Below the pieces are notes generated by a model. It was given only the letters and a program-made list of their open reading frames with translations, had not been told where the DNA came from and ran no database searches. Source: SZAS-79 sp965279075 (lineage in GTDB: Bacteria; Pseudomonadota; Gammaproteobacteria; Burkholderiales; SG8-39). Taken from it: a stretch of DNA of 64,000 bases. The stretch spans positions 372,001-436,000 of the forward strand of contig CBDIHI010000011.1 of the NCBI GenBank assembly GCA_965279075.1, in the 5' to 3' direction. Below are positions 7,461 to 15,283 of this stretch, piece after piece. The stretch's first letter is position 1, and each line of letters opens with the position of its first letter. A program made the translations under genes and the position numbers.

Positions 7461-9340
7461 TCCAGCGGCACGCCCCGCGCGCGGGCGACCTCGACCGGGG
7501 AGACGGGGTCGGCGGCGTTGCCCCAGGTCCCGCGAAGGTAGCTGACCACCGCGGCGACCTCCTCGTCGCCAAGGACGTGCGCGAACGGTGGCATGCCGTA
7601 CGGACGGGGATTGCCCTGCGTGCTCGGCGGGAAGCCGCCGTTCAGCGTGATGCGGATCGCGTTCACCGGGTTCCTCATCAGCAGCGAGGCGTTGCCGGCG
7701 AACGCGGGGTAGGCGCGCGGCACGCCCCGGCCGTCGGGCTGGTGGCAGTCGGCGCAGCGGTCCTTGTAGACCTGCGCGCCGAGTTTCATCAGGGACTCCC
7801 TCTGCTCGGGCGGCACTCGCACGCCCCCGGTCTGCGCCTGCGCGGCCACCGGCCGCTGCGCCTTAAGGTACACCGCGATTGCTGTGAGATCCTCGGCCGA
7901 CAGGTGCTGCAGGCTGTCGCGCACGACCTCGGACATCGGCCCGTAGACCGCGCCCCGATGCGAGACGCCCGACTGCAGAAGCGCCACGATCTCGGCGGTG
8001 TCGCGCTCGCCAAGGCCGGCTTCGCCGCCGGCCGCCAGCGAGGGCGCGTACCAGTTCAGCACCGGGATCAGCCCGCCCGGGAGGTGCCGCTCGCCCTTGA
8101 CCGCACCGAGGGCATTGCGCTGCGCATGGCACGCATTGCAGTGGCCGAGGCCCTCGACAAGGTAGGCGCCGCGGTTCCACTGCGCCGTTTGTGCGGGGTC
8201 ATTCCGGTGGACGCCCGGCTGGAAGTACAGCGCGCGCCACCCGGCGAGCAGGCTGCGCTTGTCATAGGGAAAGCGCATCGCGTGCGGGGTGTTCGGCCGG
8301 CTCACCGGCGGGATCGTGCGCAGGTACGCGTACATCGCGTCGGCGTCCTCGCGCAGGACCTTGGTGTAGTTCGTGTACGGGAATCCCGGGTAGAGCAGCG
8401 AGCCGTCGCGGGACTTGCCTTCGTGCAGCGCGCGCCAGAACTCGTCGGCGGTCCATTTCCCGATGCCGGTCACGGGATCGGGGGTGATGTTGGAACTGTA
8501 GAGGGTGCCGAAAGGTGTGGGGATCGCGCGTCCGCCGGCATAGCGCTTGCCGCCGGCGGTGGTGTGGCAGGAGATGCAGTTGCCGGCGCGCACGAGGTAC
8601 TCGCCGCGGGAGGGCGGCTGCGCCGCGGGGACGCTTGCAGGGGCGAGCACCGGTGGCGCGCATTTCAGCGGCGGCTTCAGCGCGCCTGCCGGGAGCGGCG
8701 CGGTGGCGTGCGCCGGGCGCGGCCGGCCCCCGAGCCACGCCGAGATGGCCTCGACGTCGCCGGGGACCAGCTTTGCCGCGATGTCCGCCATGCAGTCCGG
8801 CGCCTGCGCGCGGCGCGTGCCGTTGCGCCAGCCGCCGAGTTGCGCGGCGATGTACTGCGCGTCCAGCCCCACGAGGCCCGGGACGTCAGGGTTCATCCCG
8901 GACAGCGTCTTGCCGTGGCACGCGATGCATGCGGGGACTTTCCGCGCGGCGTCCCCTTTGGTCATCAGGGCTTCGCCGCGCGCCAGCACGGCCGCGGCCG
9001 CGGCAGGCGACACGGATGCGGCGGCAGGCGGCAGCTTTGCGTAGTGTTCGGCGATTTCGCGCAGGTACTCGTCCGACAGGTGCGCCACCACGTGGTTCAT
9101 CACCGGCGACTGCCTGCGCCGGTCGCGGAAATTCAGCAGCTGGTTGTAGAGGTACCCTGCGGGCTTGCCGGCGATGCGCGGGTAGTACTCGTTGGCCTTG
9201 AGGCCCTCGCCCTGCTCGCCGTGGCAGGCGGCGCAGGCGAGCACGCGTTGCTCGAGCGTATCCGGGATGGCGGAGGCGGCGTGAGGGGCTGGCGCCAGCA
9301 GGACTGCGGCGAGCATGACGGTCGATAAGGCGCTGCGCAT
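7457..9340 (-). CDS. Five-haem c-type cytochrome (diheme c4-like + AdhB-like fusion)
   Basis: A 627-residue exported protein with a signal peptide ending near HAASA (residues 1-24). Five CXXCH haem sites are visible: C36AACH, C138IACH, C255ISCH, C401NACH and C529ADCH. The first two lie in tandem small domains like cytochrome c4/c553. The last three have the spacing and TPFGTLYSSNITPD-type context of the triheme cytochrome subunit of membrane alcohol/gluconate dehydrogenases. This looks like a fusion of two electron carriers normally encoded separately. It is the first gene of a leftward set with a membrane protein. No dehydrogenase subunit is adjacent, so the electron donor is unknown. Confidence 0.88.
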   Translation of the reverse strand: MRSALSTVMLAAVLLAPAPHAASAIPDTLEQRVLACAACHGEQGEGLKANEYYPRIAGKPAGYLYNQLLNFRDRRRQSPVMNHVVAHLSDEYLREIAEHYAKLPPAAASVSPAAAAAVLARGEALMTKGDAARKVPACIACHGKTLSGMNPDVPGLVGLDAQYIAAQLGGWRNGTRRAQAPDCMADIAAKLVPGDVEAISAWLGGRPRPAHATAPLPAGALKPPLKCAPPVLAPASVPAAQPPSRGEYLVRAGNCISCHTTAGGKRYAGGRAIPTPFGTLYSSNITPDPVTGIGKWTADEFWRALHEGKSRDGSLLYPGFPYTNYTKVLREDADAMYAYLRTIPPVSRPNTPHAMRFPYDKRSLLAGWRALYFQPGVHRNDPAQTAQWNRGAYLVEGLGHCNACHAQRNALGAVKGERHLPGGLIPVLNWYAPSLAAGGEAGLGERDTAEIVALLQSGVSHRGAVYGPMSEVVRDSLQHLSAEDLTAIAVYLKAQRPVAAQAQTGGVRVPPEQRESLMKLGAQVYKDRCADCHQPDGRGVPRAYPAFAGNASLLMRNPVNAIRITLNGGFPPSTQGNPRPYGMPPFAHVLGDEEVAAVVSYLRGTWGNAADPVSPVEVARARGVPLE

Positions 9341-9432
9341 CCGCCGATTATGGCATCCGCCTCCCGGCGCGCAGTCGATGGAATATTTAATGCTTTAAAG
9401 CGGGGGTCTATTCCGATCCCAGGAGGTGCACC

Positions 9433-9855
9433 ATGTTGGACAAGACCGCGGTCCAGTTCTCGCACGTCAAGCCGGGCGACACGCAGTACCGGTCCGAAGG
9501 GCTCAGGGACTTCTTTCTTTACAAGGATCTCGGGATCGCCGAGGCCACCCGTGGCGCGGTGATCGCGCAACTGACGAAGGCCAACCTCGCGCCGGAAAAA
9601 GGGACCGGCTGGCACCGCCATGAAGCGCAATTCCACATCGTCATCATGCTCAAGGGCTGGGCGCGGTTCATGTACGAGGACAAGGAGCACCTGGTCGCCG
9701 CCGGCGACTGCGTGCACCAGCGCCCCGGCATCGTGCACTACCTCTTCGACTACTCGCCCGACATGGAGTACCTGGAGATCGTCGGCCCGGCGGACTTCAA
9801 GACGGTGGATGTCGAAGGGCCGTGCACCGTGCCGGATCCGACACCGTGGAAGTAA
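9433..9855 (+). CDS. Cupin-domain protein
   Basis: A 140-residue single-domain cupin. GTGWHRHEAQFHIVIMLKG carries the His residues of cupin motif 1, and CVHQRPGIVHYLFDYSPDMEYLEI is motif 2 with its His. Metal binding is therefore plausible. It has a strong ribosome-binding site (AGGAGG, 6 nt before ATG). It is a monocistronic gene convergent with the GST gene across a hairpin. Function unknown; such cupins act as small-molecule dioxygenases, isomerases or sensors. Confidence 0.8.
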   Translation: MLDKTAVQFSHVKPGDTQYRSEGLRDFFLYKDLGIAEATRGAVIAQLTKANLAPEKGTGWHRHEAQFHIVIMLKGWARFMYEDKEHLVAAGDCVHQRPGIVHYLFDYSPDMEYLEIVGPADFKTVDVEGPCTVPDPTPWK

Positions 9856-9868
9856 GGAAGGGGTAACG

Positions 9869-9886
9869 GGGGAACCTGGGTTCCCC
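9869..9886. terminator. Hairpin between convergent genes
   Basis: GGGGAACC (9869-9876) and GGTTCCCC (9879-9886) form a perfect 8-bp stem with a minimal TG loop. It lies between the cupin stop (9855) and the GST stop (9901). There is no long T-run on either side, so it may be a weak bidirectional terminator or a 3'-end stabiliser. Confidence 0.5.
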
Positions 9887-9900
9887 TGTTCCGAGCGCGT

Positions 9901-10554
9901 TCAGAACTCCATGTCGAGTTCTTCGATGTCCTCGGGTTCGAGCTTCGCGGCCTCGATCCACTCCTGCATCTGGGGCAGGGCCATGATGCGCTGGCGGTAG
10001 GCCTCGCATGCCGGTTCGAGCTTCACGTCGTAGGTCGTGAAGCGCGTGGCGACCGGCGCGTACATGGCGTCGGCCATGCTGATTTCGCCGAACAGGAACG
10101 GCCCGCCGTAGGTTTCCAGGCACTCGAGCCAGATCGCCTTGATGCGTTCGATGTCGGCCACCGCCTTCATCCAGATCTTGTGGTTGGGCAGGTGCGCCTT
10201 CAGGTTCATCGGCAGCGCCGAGCGCATGGCGGAGAAACCGGAGTGCATCTCGCCGCAGATCGCTCGGCAATGCGCGCGAGCCTTGCGGTCGGCGGGCAGC
10301 AGGCCGCTCTTGGGTTTCACCTCGTTCAGGTACTCGGCGATCGCGAGGGTGTCCCAGACTTTGATGCCGTTGTGGGTGAGGCAGGGCACGAGGATCGAGG
10401 GCGACAGCAGCAGGATCTCCCTTCGCGCATCGGCGTCGTCGGGCGAGACCATGGTCTCCTCGAATTCGAGGCCGGAAAGCTTCACGAGGAGCCAGCCCCG
10501 CAGCGACCACGAAGAGTAATTCCTGCTGCTGATGCTGAGCGTGGCCTTCGCCAT
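9901..10554 (-). CDS. Glutathione S-transferase family protein
   Basis: A 217-residue protein. The N-terminal thioredoxin-like domain starts SISSRNYSSWSLRGWLLVKL, with Ser/Tyr positions able to activate glutathione. ILVPCLTHNGIKVWDTLAIAEYL is the cis-Pro/glutathione-binding stretch. The C-terminal helical domain contains FGEISMADAMYAPVATRF. The ATG at 10554 has AAGGAGA upstream, and a near-perfect sigma-54 promoter places the transcript start 14 nt before it. It is divergent from phaZ. The substrate is unknown. Confidence 0.85.
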   Translation of the reverse strand: MAKATLSISSRNYSSWSLRGWLLVKLSGLEFEETMVSPDDADARREILLLSPSILVPCLTHNGIKVWDTLAIAEYLNEVKPKSGLLPADRKARAHCRAICGEMHSGFSAMRSALPMNLKAHLPNHKIWMKAVADIERIKAIWLECLETYGGPFLFGEISMADAMYAPVATRFTTYDVKLEPACEAYRQRIMALPQMQEWIEAAKLEPEDIEELDMEF

Positions 10555-10578
10555 GGGGAGTCTCCTTTGCCATGGCAT

Positions 10579-10594
10579 TGCAAGGGTTGTGCCA
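10579..10594 (-). promoter_or_regulatory. Sigma-54 (-24/-12) promoter for the GST gene
   Basis: On the minus strand TGGCACAACCCTTGCA matches the TGGCAC-N5-TTGCA consensus, with GG and GC exactly 10 bp apart. Counting from the -12 C, the start would be near 10568, 14 nt before the ATG, and the leader would begin with AAAGGAGA, which is the ribosome-binding site. The fit of promoter, start and SD is good evidence. The enhancer-binding regulator is not in the window. Confidence 0.65.
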
Positions 10595-10597
10595 CGG

Positions 10598-10614
10598 CGG
10601 TGCATGGCGCACCG
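10598..10614. promoter_or_regulatory. 6-bp inverted repeat between the two divergent promoters
   Basis: CGGTGC (10598-10603) and GCACCG (10609-10614) are perfect arms around a 5-bp spacer, lying between the two -24 elements. This is too close for a typical sigma-54 enhancer site, but suitable for a repressor or a regulator acting on both directions. Confidence 0.3.
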
Positions 10615-10625
10615 GGCCCCGGCGC

Positions 10626-10641
10626 TGGCGTGCAACTTGCG
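10626..10641 (+). promoter_or_regulatory. phaZ: Sigma-54-like promoter for phaZ
   Basis: TGGCGTGCAACTTGCG keeps the essential GG-N10-GC spacing and the TTGC of the -12 element, with two mismatches in the -24 element (GT for AC). The start would be near 10652, which gives a 32-nt leader before the phaZ ATG. It is weaker than the opposing site, but the same class of signal in a divergent region makes it more credible. Confidence 0.45.
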
Positions 10642-10683
10642 TGTATCCGGGGGAGGCAGGCACCCACCCGCAACGGGAGCGGC

Positions 10684-11913
10684 ATGAGCGCAATGATTTA
10701 CCAGATGTATCAATCACATGTGGATGCAATGGCGCCCTTCAGGGAGTTCGCCCGGGCGTCGTTCCCGGTCCTGGAAGACGCGCCCTACGGGCTGGACCTG
10801 CTGCCCTCGGTGCGCAAGATGGCGGCCGCCATGCAGGTGTTCGCGCTGGCCGACCTGACGCACAAGCGCCCGGCCTTCGGCATAACCACCGTCAAGTCGG
10901 CGGGGCGCGTCGTCGGGGTCAAGGAAGAGGTCGTCCACAGCACGGCCTTCGGCAGCCTGCTGAGGTTCAGGAAGGAGGGCGCAGGCGGAAGCGAGCCCCG
11001 TGTGCTGCTCGTCGCACCAATGTCGGGCCATTTCGCGACGCTTTTGCGCGAAACGGTGCGCACGATGCTGCGCGACCACGACGTTTACATCACCGACTGG
11101 CACAACGCCCGGGACATGCCGCTGGAGGCCGGCCCCTTCGGCCTCGACGAATACACCGAGCACATCATGACCTTCCTCGCCGTCATGGGGCCGGGCTCAC
11201 ACCTGATGGCGATCTGCCAGCCCTGCGTGGCGGCGCTCGCCGCCGTGGCGCTGATGTCCGAGGACAAGCACGAGGCCGTGCCGGCCAGCCTCACGCTGAT
11301 GGCCGGCCCCATCGACTGCCGGATCAGCCCGACGGCGGTCAACACGCTCGCCACCAGCAAGCCGATCGGATGGTTCGAGGACAACCTGATCGGCGTGGTG
11401 CCGGCCCGCTACCCGGGCGCGCTGCGGCGCGTGTATCCCGGGTTCCTGCAGCTGACCGCGTTCATGAACATGAACCTCGAGCGGCATATCGAGGCCTTCC
11501 GCAAGCTCTACCACGATATCGTCGACGGCGACACTGAGAAAGTCGCCTCCACCCGCAGATTCTACGAGGAGTACTTCGCGGTGGCCGACCTGCCGGCGGA
11601 GTTCTACCTCGAGACCGTGCGCCTCGTGTTCCAGGAGTACGCGCTGCCGCTGGGGAAACTCACATGGCGCGGCCGCACGGTCGACCCCCGCGCGATCCGC
11701 CGCACCGCGCTGCTGACCGTCGAGGGCGAGAAGGACGACATCTGCTCCATCGGCCAGACGCTCGCCGCGCAGGACCTCTGCTCAAGCCTGCGCCAGTACA
11801 TGCGCACGCATTACATCCAGGCGGGCGTGGGGCACTACGGCGTGTTCAGCGGGCGGCGGTGGAACAACAACATCTACCCCGTGGTGCGCGAAGTCATCCA
11901 CGTCTCAGGGTAG
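10684..11913 (+). CDS. phaZ: Intracellular polyhydroxybutyrate depolymerase
   Basis: A 409-residue alpha/beta-hydrolase close in size to the intracellular PhaZa1-type depolymerase, which mobilises stored PHB. The nucleophile is Cys178 in MAICQPCVAALA, matching the cysteine (not serine) lipase-box-like motif of this family. The acid is in VEGEKDDICSIGQT and the histidine in GVGHYGVFSGRRWNN. The start ATG at 10684 follows CGGGAG. A longer open frame upstream would run through the divergent GST gene and is rejected. Control by a sigma-54-like promoter would tie storage mobilisation to nutrient status. Confidence 0.92.
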   Translation: MSAMIYQMYQSHVDAMAPFREFARASFPVLEDAPYGLDLLPSVRKMAAAMQVFALADLTHKRPAFGITTVKSAGRVVGVKEEVVHSTAFGSLLRFRKEGAGGSEPRVLLVAPMSGHFATLLRETVRTMLRDHDVYITDWHNARDMPLEAGPFGLDEYTEHIMTFLAVMGPGSHLMAICQPCVAALAAVALMSEDKHEAVPASLTLMAGPIDCRISPTAVNTLATSKPIGWFEDNLIGVVPARYPGALRRVYPGFLQLTAFMNMNLERHIEAFRKLYHDIVDGDTEKVASTRRFYEEYFAVADLPAEFYLETVRLVFQEYALPLGKLTWRGRTVDPRAIRRTALLTVEGEKDDICSIGQTLAAQDLCSSLRQYMRTHYIQAGVGHYGVFSGRRWNNNIYPVVREVIHVSG

Positions 11914-11940
11914 GGAAATCGGGGTCAGAGTCGACTTTTC

Positions 11941-12924
11941 CTACTTTTCCAGCCGGCCTTCGGCTTTCATCCAGGCATAGCACTCGGCGGCCATTTCGCG
12001 CAGCGGCACGACGCGAAAGCCCAGCTCCGTCACCGCCTTCGAGCAGTCGCAATACAGCGTGCGGGTCGCCATGATGGCGGCGTCGCGCGGCAGGCGCGGT
12101 TCCTTGCCGGTGAATGTGGAGACGAATTCACCGACGCTCGCCACGGTCTTCAACAGCCACGCCGGTGTGACCTTGGCCGGCACCGGCTTGCCGGCCAGTT
12201 CCCCGATCAGGGTGACGCATTCGAGCAGGCTCGCGTCCGTGCCGCCGAGGAGGTAACGCTCGCCGGTGCGGCCGCGCTCGGCCGCGGCAATGTGCGCTTT
12301 CGCCACTTCGCGCGCATCGCAGAAGGACAGCGATCCCGGCGGAACACCTGGCAACGTGCCTTGGTGCACCATCCGGAAGAGGCGGGCGTAGTTGGCCGTG
12401 TCGTAGGGGCCGATGATGCCCGCTGGGTTCAGGATCACCGCGTCCAGCCCCCTGACGATACCCTTGAGGACTTCGCCTTCGGCCGCGTACTTCGAGCGCT
12501 GGTAGTTGACCGGCGACACCCCGCCGAGCTGCGGCCGGGCTTCGTCTATCCTGCCGTTGCACATGCCCCATGCCGAGATGCTGGAGGTGTGCACGAACCG
12601 CCGTGCCTTGGCCGCCAGCGCCGCTTCGACGACGTTGCGCGTCCCGTCGATGTTGACGCGGTCCTGCTCCGCGTAGCGCTTCGACCACAGGTTCGTGCTG
12701 CCCGCCACGTGGAACACCGCGTCGACTTCACGGGGCAGCGTGCGGGAGAGCGAGGCCGGGTCGTTGATGTCGCCCTCGATGGCTTCGACGGCAAGGTGCT
12801 TGAGGTACCCGATATCGGAAGTGGCCCGGTGCAGCGCCAGCACCCGCCAGCCCTGCGCCAGCAGTTGTTCGCACAGGTTCAGGCCGAGGAAGCCGTTGCT
12901 GCCGGTGACGTAGGCGGTCTTCAA
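11941..12924 (-). CDS. NAD(P)-dependent epimerase/dihydroflavonol-reductase-like protein
   Basis: A 327-residue extended SDR. The cofactor motif TGSNGFLGLNL is at residues 7-17, FHVAGSTNLW lies in the middle, and the YxxxK motif is YQRSK. The sequence resembles 'hopanoid-associated sugar epimerase'/DFR-like reductases. It lies 7 bp after the TAXI gene and probably shares its transcript, downstream of pobA and a Bug gene. It reduces a ketone or epimerises a sugar; the substrate is unknown. Confidence 0.82.
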   Translation of the reverse strand: MKTAYVTGSNGFLGLNLCEQLLAQGWRVLALHRATSDIGYLKHLAVEAIEGDINDPASLSRTLPREVDAVFHVAGSTNLWSKRYAEQDRVNIDGTRNVVEAALAAKARRFVHTSSISAWGMCNGRIDEARPQLGGVSPVNYQRSKYAAEGEVLKGIVRGLDAVILNPAGIIGPYDTANYARLFRMVHQGTLPGVPPGSLSFCDAREVAKAHIAAAERGRTGERYLLGGTDASLLECVTLIGELAGKPVPAKVTPAWLLKTVASVGEFVSTFTGKEPRLPRDAAIMATRTLYCDCSKAVTELGFRVVPLREMAAECYAWMKAEGRLEK

Positions 12925-12931
12925 GGCGACC

Positions 12932-14275
12932 TCAGGAGGGCTTGCCCAGCCTGTCCCTCACCAGTGCGATGTGGCTGCGCAGCGAATACAGCTCGTCGGT
13001 GTACGAGAGCGGCACCGTGATGCGCTCGGCCTTGGCGTCGAGCTTGTTGAGTTCCTCGAGCAGGTCGGACGACTGACCCTTGCCGGAAGAGATCGAATCC
13101 TCGATCTGGCGCAGCTGCCGGTACCAGCGGAAGATCCGCGAGCGGATGCGGAAGTTGTACAGCGGGGGCACGACGCGCGCCAGCGGGATCAGCAACGCGA
13201 TGATGGAGAACAGCGCCACCCACATGCGGTCGATCAGGTTGGCGAGCCAGAACGGCAGGTAGCGCTGCATCAGCGGCGGGCCGCTCTTCAGGAAGCGCTC
13301 CGCTTCCGGCGCCAGCGGGAACTCGATGTCCTCCTTCGAAGGGAACTGCCCGCCCTTCGCGAACCAGCCGGGCTCGCCGTGGATGTCGCGCGCAGCCTGC
13401 ACGAAGAGTTGCACCAGCGCCGGGTGGGTGCCCTCGCGCGCGACCAGCATCGAGGTCGGCGCGATCAGCGGCACGTCGCGCGGCGGCACGTCGCGGGCGA
13501 GGTCGGCGATGCCCCGCGGCAGGGTGACCGGGCTCATGTAGCCGAAGCGGCGGGAATAGGCCTCGGCCTGGGTGAACTCGAACAGCGCGATCCCCGGCGT
13601 GCGAAGCAGCATCTGGATGATCGGGGACTCGGGCGCGGACACCAGTGCCATCGCGTCGATTTCGTTGTTGAAGAGCTCGATCGCAGCTTCGGTCAGGTCT
13701 TTGCGCTCGATCTTCAGGTCCTCGCGGGCAAGGCCATTGGCGCTGACGAGTTTGGCCATGAGGTTGGTCGAGCCCGCGCCGCGCCCGCCCGTGTTCACAC
13801 GCCAGCCGCGCAACTGGTCGAGCCGCTCGAGCCTCTTTCCAGGGAGTTTTTTCGCGGCATCCAGGCGATAGAAGATCCACACCGGTTCGAAGAAGAGGCT
13901 CCCCAGCGTCACCAGCGGCAGCCCTTCGCCCTTCTCGTCCTCCCTCTGGATCACCTCGCTCGAGCCGCCGCGCACGAAGCCGAAGTCGACCTGCTCCTTC
14001 GCGTTCCGCAGCAGGCGCCGGTTGGCCGAGGAGCCGTTGGTGGCTTTCAGCACCACTTCGATGTGGTGCTTCTTCAGCGCCGCCGCATAGCGCTTGCCGA
14101 ACTCGGCGTAGTCGCTTTGCTCGGGCCCTGTGGCGAGCACCACGCGGCGGGGCGGGTTGGGCTTCAGGACGAAGTACGCGCCGACGAGCAGCACCAGCGC
14201 GACCAGCGCGAACGGCCCGACCGTGGCCGCGAGGTCGCGGGCGGACAGGAGCGTGTTGCGGATGATGCGGGGCAT
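12932..14275 (-). CDS. Membrane-anchored TAXI-family solute-binding protein
   Basis: A 447-residue protein. A transmembrane helix lies near residues 19-38, then a TRAP-associated extracytoplasmic (TAXI) domain with VVLATGPEQSDYAEFGKRYA and RGWRVNTGGRGAGSTNLMAKL. A second membrane helix follows near residues 340-360, then a charged coiled cytoplasmic tail. Typical TAXI proteins are soluble and work with a fused TRAP permease. None is present, so this may be a membrane-tethered sensor or an uptake-independent binder. It starts 5 bp downstream of a Bug gene. Confidence 0.82.
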   Translation of the reverse strand: MPRIIRNTLLSARDLAATVGPFALVALVLLVGAYFVLKPNPPRRVVLATGPEQSDYAEFGKRYAAALKKHHIEVVLKATNGSSANRRLLRNAKEQVDFGFVRGGSSEVIQREDEKGEGLPLVTLGSLFFEPVWIFYRLDAAKKLPGKRLERLDQLRGWRVNTGGRGAGSTNLMAKLVSANGLAREDLKIERKDLTEAAIELFNNEIDAMALVSAPESPIIQMLLRTPGIALFEFTQAEAYSRRFGYMSPVTLPRGIADLARDVPPRDVPLIAPTSMLVAREGTHPALVQLFVQAARDIHGEPGWFAKGGQFPSKEDIEFPLAPEAERFLKSGPPLMQRYLPFWLANLIDRMWVALFSIIALLIPLARVVPPLYNFRIRSRIFRWYRQLRQIEDSISSGKGQSSDLLEELNKLDAKAERITVPLSYTDELYSLRSHIALVRDRLGKPS

Positions 14276-14280
14276 CGGCC

Positions 14281-15249
14281 TTACTCGATCTTGATCCCGC
14301 GTGCCTTGACGACCTTGCTCCAGCGCTCGTTCTCGCTGCGGATGAAGGCCGTATAGGTCTCCGAGCTGCCGCCGACCGTGGTCATGCCGCGGTCATTGAG
14401 CTTGTCCTTGACCTCGGGCATCGCAAGGGCTGCGTTGAATTCCGCGTTCAGCTTCGCGACCACGTCCTTCGGCGTGCCGCTGCGCACGATCAGCCCGAAC
14501 CAGGTGGCGGTGACGGCGTCGGGATAGCCCTGCTCGGCGAAGGTCGGCACGTCCGGCAGCACGGGGACGCGCTGTGCGCTGGAGATGCCGATGCTGCGCA
14601 CCCGCCCGCCGCGGATCTGGCCGAGCGCGCCCGGCAGCGAGTTCACGCTGGCGACGATGCGCCCGCCCATCAACTCGGTCATCGCCGGGGCGTCGCCCTT
14701 GTAGGGGATGTGGGTGAAAGCCGCGCCCGTCAACGTGCCGAGCAGTTCCACCGTGAGGTGCGAGCTGGTGGCGGCGCCCGGCGAGCCGAACATCGCCTCG
14801 CCGGGCTTCGCCTTGGCGAAGGCGGCGAAGTCGGCGAAGTTGCGGATCGGCGAGTCGGACTTCACGGTCAGGATCACCGGGATGTTCACCAGGTGCACGA
14901 GGCCGATGAACTCCTTGAACGTGTCGTACGGCAGCGAAGCGAACACCGCCGGATTGGTCGCATGCGGCAGCGCGACCAGCACGGTGGTATAGCCGTCCGC
15001 AGGCTGGCGCAGCAGGTACTCGGTGGCGACGCGCTCGTTGGCGCCGGGCTTGGGGTCGACCAGCACGGGCTGGCCGATGCGCGCGGACACTTTCTCGCCG
15101 AGCGTCCGGGCGAGGAAGTCGGTCGGCCCGCCTGCCGCGTAGGACAGCACGATGGTCAGGGGCTTGGTGGGGAAGGCTTGCGCCGCCGCGGTGCCGGCCA
15201 GCGCCAGCGCGAGGCAAGCCGAAAAGGCGGCGAGGATGATGCGGTTCAT
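14281..15249 (-). CDS. Bug/TctC-family solute-binding protein
   Basis: A 322-residue protein with a clean signal peptide (MNRIILAAFSACLALALAG, cleaved after TAAA). It then reads AFPTKPLTIVLSYAAGGPTDFLAR; the usual PPGG is AAGG here, a small deviation in the ligand loop. The ATG at 15249 is preferred because AAGGAGA lies 6 nt upstream; an ATG 11 codons earlier has none. It lies between pobA and the TAXI gene, which places two different periplasmic binders behind one aromatic hydroxylase. Confidence 0.9.
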   Translation of the reverse strand: MNRIILAAFSACLALALAGTAAAQAFPTKPLTIVLSYAAGGPTDFLARTLGEKVSARIGQPVLVDPKPGANERVATEYLLRQPADGYTTVLVALPHATNPAVFASLPYDTFKEFIGLVHLVNIPVILTVKSDSPIRNFADFAAFAKAKPGEAMFGSPGAATSSHLTVELLGTLTGAAFTHIPYKGDAPAMTELMGGRIVASVNSLPGALGQIRGGRVRSIGISSAQRVPVLPDVPTFAEQGYPDAVTATWFGLIVRSGTPKDVVAKLNAEFNAALAMPEVKDKLNDRGMTTVGGSSETYTAFIRSENERWSKVVKARGIKIE

Positions 15250-15283
15250 TGGGGTCTCCTTGGATCTTTTTTGGTTGGTCATG

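Noticed and set aside
11914..11940. Possible terminator between phaZ and the epimerase-like gene
   Set aside because: Only short, interrupted complementarity (GGAAA/TTTCC) and no clear stem or T-run.
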